DNA of 54,938 bases from Bacteroidales bacterium UBA1077 (GCA_002314195.1 DCCQ01000146.1:1-54938); one strand, 5' to 3'. Shown: positions 24,673-33,813, counted from the stretch's first letter. Notes: generated by a model not told the origin, from the letters alone. Translations and numbers: made by a program.

Positions 24673-27537
24673 ATGACAGAGGACGGAAAGATAATCATCA
24701 AAAGAGCCAAGGTCAACAACCTTAAGGACATCACGGTTGAGATTCCGAGGAACAAACTGGTGGTGGTGACCGGCATTTCCGGGTCAGGAAAGTCTTCATT
24801 GGCTTTCGACACTCTTTTCGCCGAAGGGCAGAGACGTTTCGCCGAGAGCCTTTCGTCCTATGCCCGCCAGTTTCTGGGCAGGATGAGCAAACCTGACGTG
24901 GAGTCCATAGAAGGCATCCCGCCAGCCATCGCGATCGAGCAGAAGGTCAATGTCAAGAATCCTCGCTCGACCGTGGCCACCACAACCGAAATCTATGACT
25001 ACCTCCGCATAATCTTCGCGCGCATCGGCCGGACATATTCCCCGATCAGCGGCAAGGAAGTCAAGTGCCACAGCGTCAATGATGTGATGGCCAGCATATT
25101 GAGCGGAGATTCCAGAACGGCATACATTCTCGCTGACCTGAACTGGTCGGCAAGGAAGGACAAAGTCGAGTTGATGCTCCGGCTCAAGGAGGAGGGTTAT
25201 TCCCGATTCTTCGGTGATGACGGCGTCATCCGTATCGAGGACATTATGAGGATGGCGGACAAAGGCGAGTACCCTGAGCGTCTGGATCTGCTGATCGACC
25301 GCCTGAAACTTCCAACATTCAAAGAGTGCCTGCCCTATTCAGAAGACGGATCTCCGTGGTCACAGAACGATTGGGAGGATCTTCAGACCAGGTTGCGGTC
25401 CTCGATCGACACGGCGTTCAGGGTCGGTGAGGGCAAGCTCATCCTCCGCAAGGACAATTCCGTGGAGGAATATTCCAACCGCTTTGAACTTGACGGAATG
25501 ACATTCCGCCAGCCTGATGAATATCTTTTCTCGTTCAACAGCCCTCTGGGTGCCTGTCCTGTCTGCGGAGGTCTCGGCAAGATCATCGGGGTCAGCGAGG
25601 ATCTCGTGATTCCGGACAAGACCAAAAGCATCTACGATGGAGCGATCGCTTGCTGGAAAGGGGAGTCTATGGGCTGGTTCAGGGAGCATCTGATCAAGGT
25701 CGCTCCACGTTACGGGATTCCGATTTTCGAGCCGTACTGCAACCTGTCGCAGAAAGTCAAGGACATCATCTGGGATTCCCACAGTGTTGAGGGTGACGAC
25801 GATTCTCTTGTCGGCATCAACGAGTTCTTCAAGTGGGTGGAGTCCCAACGGTACAAGATCCAGTACAAGTATATGCTTAGCCGTTTCTCGGGACGCACCA
25901 CGTGCCACGCCTGCCACGGCACGAGACTGCGCCCTGAGGCGTTGTACGTGAAGGTCGGAGGGAAGACGATAGCGGAACTGCTGGACATGAACATTGATGA
26001 GTTGCTGGATTTCTTCTCGTGCCTGAAACTGACTGACTATGAGACATCCATCGTCCGCAAGGCCGTCGAGGAGATTGTCTCGCGTCTGAAATACATAAAG
26101 GATGTCGGTCTGTCCTACCTGACCTTGAGCCGCGCATGCAACACCCTTTCCGGAGGAGAGAGCCAGAGAATCAATCTGGTGACGGCTTTGGGCAGTTCGC
26201 TGGTCGGCTCGATGTACATTCTGGACGAACCGAGCATCGGCCTTCATCCTCGTGACACTGAGCGCCTTATCGGAGTGCTTCGCAAGCTTCGTGACATCGG
26301 CAACACCCTTATCGTGGTCGAGCATGACGAGGAGATCATCCGCGCGGCTGACGTGCTGATCGACATGGGACCGTTCGCTGGAGTGAACGGCGGGCAGATT
26401 GTATTCCAGGGAAAGATCGGTGTCAATGTCCCGGCTAAGGTCATGGACAATTCCCTGACGCTCCAGTATCTGACCGGCAGACGCTCCCGTTACGTCAGGG
26501 AAAAGCATCCGTGGACATATTCAGTCACAGTGGAAGGCGCTCAGGAACACAATCTTAAGAATATTGACGTGAAGTTTCCGTTAGGAGTGCTGACCGTGGT
26601 CTCCGGAGTGAGCGGCAGCGGAAAGTCATCCCTCGTGGGGGACATCCTCTACCCGGCGCTCTACCGCATGATCAACCAGACCGGCGACCTTCCTGGAATA
26701 TTCAGAAAAATCTCCGGCAGCACCGACCGCATCAAGAATGTTGAATATGTTGACCAGAACCCGATAGGGAAGAGTTCACGCTCCAATGCCGTGACCTATC
26801 TCAAGGTCTACGATGACATCCGTAAACTCCTTGCCGATCAGCAATATGCCAAGATCAACGGCTACACTCCGTCCTTCTTCTCGTTCAACCAGGACGGCGG
26901 GCGATGCCCGGAATGTCAGGGCGACGGATTCGTCCGCATCCCGATGCAGTTCATGGCCGATGTGACGATGGTCTGTGAGATGTGTGGCGGCAAGCGTTTC
27001 AAGCCGGACATCCTTGAGGTCCGTTTCAAGGGCAAGAACATCGATGACATCCTGAACATGAGCGTCGAGGAGGCGATCTCGTTCTTCGGCTCACAGTCTG
27101 AGGAACTCTCAAAGCAGATTGCCCGGAAACTCCAGCCGCTTGTAGATGTGGGACTTTCCTACATCAAGCTTGGACAGAGTTCGTCAACCTTGTCTGGCGG
27201 AGAGAGCCAGAGGATCAAGCTGGCCTGGTTTCTGTCCAAGAACGAGGAGGATTCCGCCGGCGGCAGGAAAAAGATTATGTTCCTGTTTGACGAGCCGACG
27301 ACCGGACTGCACTTCTACGATGTGGAGAAACTGCTGAAAGCCTTTGATTTCCTGATCCGCAGCGGTCACACGGTGATTGTGGTGGAGCACAACCTTGATG
27401 TCATCAAGGCTGCGGACTGGGTTATCGATCTCGGTCCCGAGGCCGGAGACAACGGCGGACAGGTGGTCTTTGCCGGCACGCCTGAGGACATGATCAAAAA
27501 CGGACAGTCCTGGACGGCGAAGTACCTGAGGGGATAG
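24673..27537 (+). CDS. uvrA: Excinuclease ABC subunit A
   Basis: This 954-residue protein is a full-length UvrA, the damage-sensing ATPase of nucleotide excision repair. Both ABC modules are complete: Walker A GISGSGKSS (about 33-41) and GVSGSGKSS (about 644-652), signature NTLSGGESQR (about 490-499) and STLSGGESQR (about 837-846). Zinc-binding cysteine pairs are present: CPVCGG with CHACHG in the first half, CPECQG with CEMCGG in the second. The CxxC seen near residue 120 in many UvrA proteins is replaced by SPISG. ATG 24673 gives the usual short N-terminus; an upstream in-frame TTG overlaps the -7 box. It stands alone, divergent from the unknown gene on its left. A second genomic UvrA paralogue cannot be excluded. 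Confidence 0.97.
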   Translation: MTEDGKIIIKRAKVNNLKDITVEIPRNKLVVVTGISGSGKSSLAFDTLFAEGQRRFAESLSSYARQFLGRMSKPDVESIEGIPPAIAIEQKVNVKNPRSTVATTTEIYDYLRIIFARIGRTYSPISGKEVKCHSVNDVMASILSGDSRTAYILADLNWSARKDKVELMLRLKEEGYSRFFGDDGVIRIEDIMRMADKGEYPERLDLLIDRLKLPTFKECLPYSEDGSPWSQNDWEDLQTRLRSSIDTAFRVGEGKLILRKDNSVEEYSNRFELDGMTFRQPDEYLFSFNSPLGACPVCGGLGKIIGVSEDLVIPDKTKSIYDGAIACWKGESMGWFREHLIKVAPRYGIPIFEPYCNLSQKVKDIIWDSHSVEGDDDSLVGINEFFKWVESQRYKIQYKYMLSRFSGRTTCHACHGTRLRPEALYVKVGGKTIAELLDMNIDELLDFFSCLKLTDYETSIVRKAVEEIVSRLKYIKDVGLSYLTLSRACNTLSGGESQRINLVTALGSSLVGSMYILDEPSIGLHPRDTERLIGVLRKLRDIGNTLIVVEHDEEIIRAADVLIDMGPFAGVNGGQIVFQGKIGVNVPAKVMDNSLTLQYLTGRRSRYVREKHPWTYSVTVEGAQEHNLKNIDVKFPLGVLTVVSGVSGSGKSSLVGDILYPALYRMINQTGDLPGIFRKISGSTDRIKNVEYVDQNPIGKSSRSNAVTYLKVYDDIRKLLADQQYAKINGYTPSFFSFNQDGGRCPECQGDGFVRIPMQFMADVTMVCEMCGGKRFKPDILEVRFKGKNIDDILNMSVEEAISFFGSQSEELSKQIARKLQPLVDVGLSYIKLGQSSSTLSGGESQRIKLAWFLSKNEEDSAGGRKKIMFLFDEPTTGLHFYDVEKLLKAFDFLIRSGHTVIVVEHNLDVIKAADWVIDLGPEAGDNGGQVVFAGTPEDMIKNGQSWTAKYLRG

Positions 27538-27558
27538 CTTTTTCTGACCTTAAGAATG

Positions 27559-28404
27559 TTATCTGTTACTGGAATTTAAGTCCTTCCAGTAGAACGTGAT
27601 ATAGTTCTGAAGCGGTTTTCGTTTGTTCTTCGGCGGAAGCTGCATGAAGTCGCCATAGGAGTCGCGCAGAATCTTGTCATAGCCTTTCCATGCAGAGAAC
27701 TCACGACCTTCGAATTCCAATCGGACATATTCATTGATCTCATCTTCCTCGAAGAATTCGTTCGCTCCCGCCTCAGGACAGGTGAGTTGCGACCAATGAT
27801 GGCTGTCCGGCGGGGAAACCAGGGCGATGAGCGTGTCCATGTCCTTGACAATGTCCATCGGGTCGCGCTTGATAAGGCGCGGATGTGTCCTTTTCAACGT
27901 CCAGATTTTAAGCCTTTTCCTTATGGAAAACCGCGATGACGAGATTGTGTGCACCTTGCGTATCCCGACATTGAATTTCATGAGAAGAAACAGGGCGTCG
28001 TAGATCCTGTCGAATGTCTCTTTGTCATCCGGAACCCTGTCAATCGGGAATATGTCAATCCAGACCCCAACATCGCGCCTTACCCAAGGAATGCTACTGG
28101 ATGCGATGGTCCTTTTCGTGTCGCAGACCCTGCCGAAAGCTACGTAGCAATCCGGTGTGTTGTGACTGTCGATGAATGAATATCTTTCTGATTTGTAGAT
28201 GGTTCTGAATCGTTCGTAATCCTCCCTCGGCATCATGATGTCAACATCGTCATCCCATGGGATGAATCCTTTGTGCCGTACCGCGCCGAGCAGGGTCCCA
28301 TAGCCCAATGAATATCTTATCCCGTTGCTTTCGCAGAATCCGGCCACATCCTTGAGTATCTCAAGGCTGAACTGTTGGAGTTCTTTGAGTGTAAGTTGTC
28401 TCAT
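27559..28404 (-). CDS. LicD-family phosphotransferase
   Basis: This 281-residue protein belongs to the LicD family, which transfers phosphocholine or another CDP-activated phospho-alcohol to cell-surface glycans. The hallmark GTLLGAVRHKGFIPWDDDVD stretch is at about residues 36-55, with the acidic DDDVD as the likely metal and nucleotide site. No membrane segment is seen. It is the last gene of a three-gene minus-strand unit: aminotransferase, cytidylyltransferase fusion, LicD (6 bases after the fusion gene). A second LicD is encoded divergently at 30886. The group transferred is unknown; no choline kinase or LicC-type gene is nearby. Confidence 0.93.
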   Translation of the reverse strand: MRQLTLKELQQFSLEILKDVAGFCESNGIRYSLGYGTLLGAVRHKGFIPWDDDVDIMMPREDYERFRTIYKSERYSFIDSHNTPDCYVAFGRVCDTKRTIASSSIPWVRRDVGVWIDIFPIDRVPDDKETFDRIYDALFLLMKFNVGIRKVHTISSSRFSIRKRLKIWTLKRTHPRLIKRDPMDIVKDMDTLIALVSPPDSHHWSQLTCPEAGANEFFEEDEINEYVRLEFEGREFSAWKGYDKILRDSYGDFMQLPPKNKRKPLQNYITFYWKDLNSSNR

Positions 28405-28410
28405 AGTCGT

Positions 28411-29754
28411 TTAACTTAATTTATAGACATTCTTCCCGTTGATGTAATCTTCCTGGATCTGTGTCATCTTCAGGATTTCGTCTTTCGACAAAAGGTAGAG
28501 GCTTTGCTCCGGATTGAGTATGTGGGATATGAATTCCCGGATCTCATACCTGAGCCCTTCGCCCATGAACGGGTAGAAACATTTTCTGTTCTGGTTCTGA
28601 TCCTCGAAACGCAGCTCAAAATAATCAGTTTTCCACCATGGGGCAGGGACATAGATGTAGCCCTTGGTCCCTGAGATGACCATGTTCCCTTCGGTCTTGG
28701 CCCCGAGACCAACTTGAAACGATGCTGTGGCGTTGTCGTAGCGGAACACCGCCTTGGTGTACATGTCTACATCGTTCTTCATTATCGAATAGAAGTTGAT
28801 GTTCCGCACGTCACGCCCGAGCAGTTTGATGATCGGCAGGAGAGGGAAGCAGGCGTTCTCGTTCATGCTGCCCCCGAATTTGGCGTGGTCCAGTTTTGAT
28901 GACTTTTCGTTGGTGAGGGTGGTGACAGAGGCGTTGATGTCCACGATCTTTCCGATCACACCGGATTTCAGCATTGAGACAAGGTGCCTGAAGGCCGGGC
29001 AAAATGCAGTCTTGTGCGCCACCATAAGGGTCTTTCCTTTTGCCTCGGCAATGGAGAACAGTTCCTCGGCCTCTGAAAGGTGCAGTACGAAAGGAGTCTC
29101 GCACAGAACGTGTTTGCCGGCAAGAAGAGCTGCCCTTGCATATTTAAAATGAGTGTAGTGCGGTGACGCGACATAGACCGCGTCGCAGTTCGCCAGCAGT
29201 TCGTCAAGGGTCCGCGCGGCCAGCGGTATGTCATTGGCCGAACAGAACGCGCCGCACTCCTCAATGTCAGGATTGTAAACTGCGCTGATTGTGTTGCCAC
29301 TGACGAACTTCGCTTCCGGCACGAATCTTTTCGCTATGCTTCCTGTTCCGATCATTCCTACCTTCACAGAGATCTGCTCCTCCCTGAGCATCGTGCTGGA
29401 AATGCCTTGGGTACGAGGCAGATAGACAACCTCGCAGTATTCCTTGAGGTAATCAAAGTAACCTTTCCAGTCAGAGCCTATGGCGAAGACATCCACATTG
29501 TACTTCTGGATGTCATCGATCTTCTGCCCTTTGTACTCCTCGATGATCACCTCGTCCGCATAACCTGTGTCTTTTACGGCCTGGACGCGTTTCATCACGC
29601 TGTCCCTTGTGTTCATCTTTCCGCGCTCAAGGTCGAAGTTGTCGGTGGTCACGCCTACAATCAGCCAATCGCCGAGTTCCTTCGCCCGGCGAAGCAGATT
29701 GATGTGCCCTTGATGCAGGACGTCAAAAGTCCCGTAAGTGATAACCTTTTTCAT
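28411..29754 (-). CDS. Cytidylyltransferase (TagD-like) fused to a Gfo/Idh/MocA-like oxidoreductase domain
   Basis: This 447-residue protein joins two enzymes. Residues 1-125 resemble glycerol-3-phosphate cytidylyltransferase: HQGH at 14-17 and RTQGISST at 114-121 are the two nucleotide-binding motifs. Residues 130-447 resemble the Gfo/Idh/MocA family: a Rossmann start VGMIGTGSIAK (132-142) and a long alpha/beta second domain. The usual EKP motif reads ETP at 219-221, so the conserved lysine is missing. The start at 29754 is fixed by overlap with the stop of the upstream aminotransferase (TGATG). Likely role: make a CDP-activated polyol or amino-polyol for the LicD proteins. Cytidylyltransferase chemistry is well supported; activity of the second domain is not. 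Confidence 0.88.
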   Translation of the reverse strand: MKKVITYGTFDVLHQGHINLLRRAKELGDWLIVGVTTDNFDLERGKMNTRDSVMKRVQAVKDTGYADEVIIEEYKGQKIDDIQKYNVDVFAIGSDWKGYFDYLKEYCEVVYLPRTQGISSTMLREEQISVKVGMIGTGSIAKRFVPEAKFVSGNTISAVYNPDIEECGAFCSANDIPLAARTLDELLANCDAVYVASPHYTHFKYARAALLAGKHVLCETPFVLHLSEAEELFSIAEAKGKTLMVAHKTAFCPAFRHLVSMLKSGVIGKIVDINASVTTLTNEKSSKLDHAKFGGSMNENACFPLLPIIKLLGRDVRNINFYSIMKNDVDMYTKAVFRYDNATASFQVGLGAKTEGNMVISGTKGYIYVPAPWWKTDYFELRFEDQNQNRKCFYPFMGEGLRYEIREFISHILNPEQSLYLLSKDEILKMTQIQEDYINGKNVYKLS

Positions 29755-30806
29755 CAAACGGTCTCGGATTCAATCATGTGAATGCTCTCGGCGAGAGTGC
29801 GGAGCTCCTCATCGGTCTGGAGACCCATGTGTGAGATCCTGTAGAATCCAGGAATTGAGCCTGGCATGATGTAAGTCCCGTAACGCTCGATCAACCCCCT
29901 GAATATCCTGCGCTCGGCCGTGTCCTTGGTCTGGATGGCGGTGATGGCGTAAGACGGATTCTCTGCCGGCATTGTCCAGCCGTATTTCCGGCATTCCTCA
30001 CGGAACACCTCCGCCCTGTGGCGCACCTGTGAGATGTTCCATGACTCTCCTCCCTGTCCCTTGAGTTGCCTGAGCCTTGCGTTGAGCTGGAGGTAGATTA
30101 GGGTAGCGGGGCTGAACGGAGTCTGCCCTCTCTTGAGGTTGCTCAGGTTGTCCTCGAAGTCCCAGTAGTAACCTCTGTGGGCATATTCATAACCTTCCAA
30201 CCTTTTGCTGATGAACAGGATGGACAGTCCGGGAGGGATGTTGAGGCCTTTCTGCGTGCTGGTGACGCAGATGTCGATTCCGAGCGCGTCCATGTCCAAC
30301 TCCTCGGCGAGGAATGAACTGATCACATCCACAACAAGAGAAACGTTGTGCCTGTGGCATATTCCTGAAATCTTCTCAAGGTTGAAAAGTTGGCCGGTCG
30401 AGGTCTCGTGGTGCTGGCAGAGGAACACTTCCGGACGCTCGGTCTCCACGGTCCGCTCCAACTCTTCATAACCGATGTCCTTGGCGAACGGGACCTTGAA
30501 GTCAATAACCGGAACTCCGTAATACTCACAGAGTGACACCCATCGCTTGCCGAAAGATCCACCGTTTATCGCTATCGCTTTCCTTTTTGTGCTGACGTAA
30601 TTCTCCACAACCGCGCTCATCGCCCCGGTTCCGGAACCTGTGTAGATGATGGTTCTACCTCCCTTGCAATGAATCAGATCCAGAAGGATGCCTTCGGATT
30701 CGAGATTGATTTCAGAGAACTCATCGGTTCTCATGTAGGGGATCGGCTGAGATCCGATCGCCGCTATTTCCTTGTCCAGGTCTCCTGGAAAAACATAAGA
30801 ATGCAT
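29754..30806 (-). CDS. Class-V PLP-dependent aminotransferase
   Basis: This 350-residue protein is a fold-type-I aminotransferase of the alanine-glyoxylate / 2-aminoethylphosphonate transaminase group. Visible marks are TGSGTGAMSAVVENY (about 56-70), the PLP-aspartate in LVVDVISS (Asp160) and the Schiff-base lysine in TSTQKGL (Lys186). It heads a minus-strand operon with the cytidylyltransferase fusion and LicD, so it probably aminates a small carbonyl compound that is then activated with CTP and attached to a glycan. A PhnW-like step is one option, but no phosphonate-forming PEP mutase gene is in the window. An alternative is plain amino-acid metabolism. Confidence 0.88.
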   Translation of the reverse strand: MHSYVFPGDLDKEIAAIGSQPIPYMRTDEFSEINLESEGILLDLIHCKGGRTIIYTGSGTGAMSAVVENYVSTKRKAIAINGGSFGKRWVSLCEYYGVPVIDFKVPFAKDIGYEELERTVETERPEVFLCQHHETSTGQLFNLEKISGICHRHNVSLVVDVISSFLAEELDMDALGIDICVTSTQKGLNIPPGLSILFISKRLEGYEYAHRGYYWDFEDNLSNLKRGQTPFSPATLIYLQLNARLRQLKGQGGESWNISQVRHRAEVFREECRKYGWTMPAENPSYAITAIQTKDTAERRIFRGLIERYGTYIMPGSIPGFYRISHMGLQTDEELRTLAESIHMIESETV

Positions 30807-30828
30807 ACTCGGTTTGCTACAGATTACG

Positions 30829-30836
30829 CAAATTTA
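30829..30836 (-). promoter_or_regulatory. -7 box of the aminotransferase operon
   Basis: On the minus strand TAAATTTG matches TAnnTTTG, 22 bases before the ATG at 30806. It lies only 12 bases from the opposing -7 box at 30849-30856. Confidence 0.6.
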
Positions 30837-30848
30837 ACAAAAATCAGT

Positions 30849-30856
30849 TATATTTG
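30849..30856 (+). promoter_or_regulatory. -7 box of the licD-Stealth operon
   Basis: TATATTTG matches TAnnTTTG, 29 bases before ATG 30886. A polymerase bound here would cover the opposing -7 box, so the two divergent promoters should exclude each other. Confidence 0.6.
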
Positions 30857-30885
30857 TGAACATCGGGCTATATTTTGAACGTATT

Positions 30886-31689
30886 ATGCAAAAATTGTCT
30901 CACAGAGAGATTCAACTTTATCTTCTGGACATCCTCAAGGCCGTGGATTCCTTCTGCGCCAAGGAAGGAATCAGGTATTCCATGGCATACGGAACCCTTC
31001 TCGGAGCCGTGCGTCACAAAGGCTTCATTCCCTGGGACGATGACATTGACCTCTTGATGCCGAGACCTGATTATGAGCGTTTTGTCTCCACGTTCGGTAA
31101 GGAGCCCGGCTCGCGTTACCGTTGCCTTTGCCATAAGGAAGGAGTGAAAGGCGACCGCTTCGTTCATTTTTTCTCCAAGGTCGAGGATGTCAAAACCAAA
31201 AGTCTTCAAGGACGCGGCTATGAGTATGACTTCGGTCTGAACATCGACATATTCCCGATGGACGGCAAGCCTGAAGACCCTGAACTCCAGAGGAAGAGGG
31301 AGCATCAATTGACGCATTGGTCGCACAGACTCAACATCTGCGGCACGAGGTTCGACCTGTTCAACTTCCATCAGCCGTTGTTCTCAAAAATCGAAGCGCA
31401 CGCCAGGGGGGCTGAATATTGGTGGAAAAAGATTGACGCCGAGGTCCGGAAATATCCTTACGAGACTTCGCGCCTCGCCGGGGCAGTCTCCGTCACCTAC
31501 AATGGCACGAGGGAAATCTTCGAAAGGAATATGCTTGAGGAATATGTCGACCTGGAATTTGAAGGTTGCAGCTTCAAGGCATTCCGCCGCTGGGATGACT
31601 GGCTCTCGCAGGAGTTCGGGGACTACATGACCCTGCCGCCGGAAAACAAACGCAAGTGCCACGACCTTACCGTTTATCTGTTGGATTAG
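30886..31689 (+). CDS. LicD-family phosphotransferase (second copy)
   Basis: This 267-residue LicD protein carries GTLLGAVRHKGFIPWDDDID at about residues 36-55, nearly identical in this core to the product of the minus-strand copy at 27559-28404, while the rest of the two proteins has diverged clearly. It should move a CDP-linked phospho-alcohol to a glycan acceptor. I chose ATG 30886; an in-frame GTG at 30856 overlaps the promoter. The Stealth-family gene starts 5 bases after its stop, so the two are one unit. Two different LicD proteins beside one CDP-forming enzyme suggest two acceptor sites or two glycans. Confidence 0.93.
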   Translation: MQKLSHREIQLYLLDILKAVDSFCAKEGIRYSMAYGTLLGAVRHKGFIPWDDDIDLLMPRPDYERFVSTFGKEPGSRYRCLCHKEGVKGDRFVHFFSKVEDVKTKSLQGRGYEYDFGLNIDIFPMDGKPEDPELQRKREHQLTHWSHRLNICGTRFDLFNFHQPLFSKIEAHARGAEYWWKKIDAEVRKYPYETSRLAGAVSVTYNGTREIFERNMLEEYVDLEFEGCSFKAFRRWDDWLSQEFGDYMTLPPENKRKCHDLTVYLLD

Positions 31690-31694
31690 TTGTT

Positions 31695-32687
31695 ATGGAC
31701 ATTGATTTCGTAGTTACATGGGTCGATATGAACGATCCGGCCTGGAAGGCTGATTTCGCCAGGTATTCAGGCAAGATTGACAACTCAAAGAACCAGTTCT
31801 CCGAGGCCCGTTTCAGGGATTACGGTTTGCTGAAATATTGGTTCAGAGGCATTGACAAGTTCGCCCCGTGGGTGCGAAAGGTGCATTTTGTGACCTGTGG
31901 CCAGAAGCCGGAGTGGCTGGATGAGAACAACCCGAAACTGCATCTGGTAAGCCATCGGGATTATATTCCGGAAAGGTTTCTTCCTGTGTTCAACTCTTCA
32001 CTGATCGAGTTGTATCTGCATAAGATTCCGGATCTCTCCGAGCACTTCGTCTATTTCAACGATGATTTCTACATGACGGCCCCGACTCCTCCGGAAAGGT
32101 TTTTCCAAAACGGCCTTCCGACCGACATCGCCGTCTTCAGGATGAACACCGGAGCCAGCCTTTGGTCCAAATGCCTGGAAAACAATGTCCGGATCATAAA
32201 TGAGTGCTTCGACAAGAAGACTGTCCTTCGCGAGCATCACGATAAGTGGTTCTCTCCTGTCTATGGTGGCAAAAGCTGGCTCACGAAGTTGCTGAGGCCT
32301 TACGGCAAGTTCATCACGTTGAGGATTCCGCACAATGCCCAGCCATACCTGAAATCCACATTCGAAGAGGTTTGGGAATATGCCGGAGATGAACTTACCC
32401 GTGTGTCAGCCAACCGGTTCAGGAGTCCGGAGGACTATACTCAGGAACTTTTCCGCACCTGGCAGATCTGTGAAGGGAATTTCGTGCCTTACAACACTTA
32501 CGACGACACGAAGATGTTCCCGCTGATCATGAAGCCTGGAAAGGCCATCGAGGCTGTCAGGGAAGGAAAGTACAGGCTTGTCTGCCTGAATGACAACGTT
32601 CATATCCGGAACTATGACCAGGTGATGTCCTCTCTGGAGGAATCATTCAATGTCATCCTGCCTGGGAAATCCTCGTTCGAGAAGTGA
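31695..32687 (+). CDS. Stealth-family phosphotransferase
   Basis: This 330-residue protein shows the conserved regions of the Stealth family, whose members transfer sugar-1-phosphate to make phosphodiester-linked capsule or exopolysaccharide. CR1 is IDFVVTWVDMNDPAW (about 3-17), CR2 runs over about 40-135 (RFRDYGLLKYWFRGID, then FVYFNDDFYM), CR3-like residues near 210-230 (IPHNAQPY), and CR4 near the end (VCLNDNVHI). No membrane segment is present. The start is ATG 31695, 5 bases after licD; an upstream frame extension into licD is not needed. With two LicD proteins nearby, it marks the cluster as building phosphate-linked surface glycans. Confidence 0.9.
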   Translation: MDIDFVVTWVDMNDPAWKADFARYSGKIDNSKNQFSEARFRDYGLLKYWFRGIDKFAPWVRKVHFVTCGQKPEWLDENNPKLHLVSHRDYIPERFLPVFNSSLIELYLHKIPDLSEHFVYFNDDFYMTAPTPPERFFQNGLPTDIAVFRMNTGASLWSKCLENNVRIINECFDKKTVLREHHDKWFSPVYGGKSWLTKLLRPYGKFITLRIPHNAQPYLKSTFEEVWEYAGDELTRVSANRFRSPEDYTQELFRTWQICEGNFVPYNTYDDTKMFPLIMKPGKAIEAVREGKYRLVCLNDNVHIRNYDQVMSSLEESFNVILPGKSSFEK

Positions 32688-32697
32688 TGGCATATTC

Positions 32698-33795
32698 TTA
32701 AGACTTTGACTTGCAGTCTTTGAAGAGATTGTCCCACTTCTTCATCGTCTTTTCCAGCGTGAAGTCTCCGGCTCGCTTTTTGGATTCCGCCCCGAAGCGT
32801 TTCCTGAGCTCCTCGTTGCTGATGACGCTGCATATTCCTTGCGCCAGAGTCATCGTGTCTCCGACTTTTGCAAGGTAGCCGTTGGCACCTATGGTGACGA
32901 TTTCGGACGGCCCTTTAGGACAATCATAGCTTACGATCGGAAGGCCGGTCGTGAGGGCTTCCAGTAGAATCATCGGGAATCCCTCGAATCTGGATGACAT
33001 GACAAGGCATGAACTGTCCAGCATTTCCTTGCGCATGTCGTTTGTGTTGCCTTCAAGGATGACCTTGCCATTCAATCCTTCAGAGTTGATCTGGCTTTGA
33101 AGGGCATCTTTCTGGCTCCCGTTTCCATAGATGCTGAGGATCCAGTCCGGATGCTTGCCGTCCACTGTCTTCCAGGCGGTTATCAGATCCCTGAAGTTCT
33201 TCTGGCTTTCCAGCCTTCCAGCCGCTATGCAGCGCTTCCGCGTCAGTGGCGAGACCTCTTCGGAAACGAACGGCAGCGGATTGTAAATCTGCTTCACATC
33301 CGGCCTTACTTTAAGCCAATCCTCTTTGTCGGCCTGGGTCAGCACCACGAACCTGTCCAGTTTCCTGACGGCCTTCTCAAGTCTTTTCGTCCTGAATGCC
33401 GCATAAATCCTTCCGAATATGTTCGAGCCGTATTTCATCATGAATTTCTCGTGAGAGAAATGGAATTCTCCCAGCTTCACGCTTCCGTCAGTGCACTTTG
33501 TGACGGCATAGAGCCCGTTGTCGCAGACAGTCACGGTGATGTCCGGACGGATCTTGCCAAGCAGTGAGTCCAACCTTATTCCGTACTTGAACAGGAACAT
33601 TCTGTCGTTCGCATCAAGGTCATGGCACACAATTTTTTTGCTGAGAGGAAAAAACTCTTTCCGTCCTTTCTGCCTGGCGGTGATGATGTGGACTTCGTAA
33701 CCCAGGACATCCGCCAGATAGTTGGCCTTTGTCGTGAGCACTCTTTCGATTCCTCCGGATAGGTTCAGGGCGTGTATGCAGTATGCAAGTCGCAT
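32698..33795 (-). CDS. GT4-family glycosyltransferase
   Basis: This 365-residue protein is a GT-B fold glycosyltransferase. The N-terminal domain starts MRLAYCIHALNLSGGIERV with the glycine-rich loop typical of retaining enzymes; the C-terminal domain has AAGRLESQKN (about 192-201) and the EGFPMILLEAL stretch (about 270-280) with the E-x7-E nucleotide-sugar motif, then GLPIVSYDCPKGPSEIV. ATG 33795 was chosen because a promoter lies directly upstream; the frame stays open further but the added residues look like non-coding translation. It converges with the Stealth gene, ending 10 bases from it, and probably belongs to the same glycan pathway. Sugar and acceptor are unknown. Confidence 0.92.
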   Translation of the reverse strand: MRLAYCIHALNLSGGIERVLTTKANYLADVLGYEVHIITARQKGRKEFFPLSKKIVCHDLDANDRMFLFKYGIRLDSLLGKIRPDITVTVCDNGLYAVTKCTDGSVKLGEFHFSHEKFMMKYGSNIFGRIYAAFRTKRLEKAVRKLDRFVVLTQADKEDWLKVRPDVKQIYNPLPFVSEEVSPLTRKRCIAAGRLESQKNFRDLITAWKTVDGKHPDWILSIYGNGSQKDALQSQINSEGLNGKVILEGNTNDMRKEMLDSSCLVMSSRFEGFPMILLEALTTGLPIVSYDCPKGPSEIVTIGANGYLAKVGDTMTLAQGICSVISNEELRKRFGAESKKRAGDFTLEKTMKKWDNLFKDCKSKS

Positions 33796-33813
33796 TGCTC
33801 TTGGTTTACGCGC

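Noticed and set aside
25360..26508. A 382-codon open frame antisense to uvrA
   Set aside because: It is a mirror of the uvrA coding sequence with a low-complexity composition and no recognisable domain.
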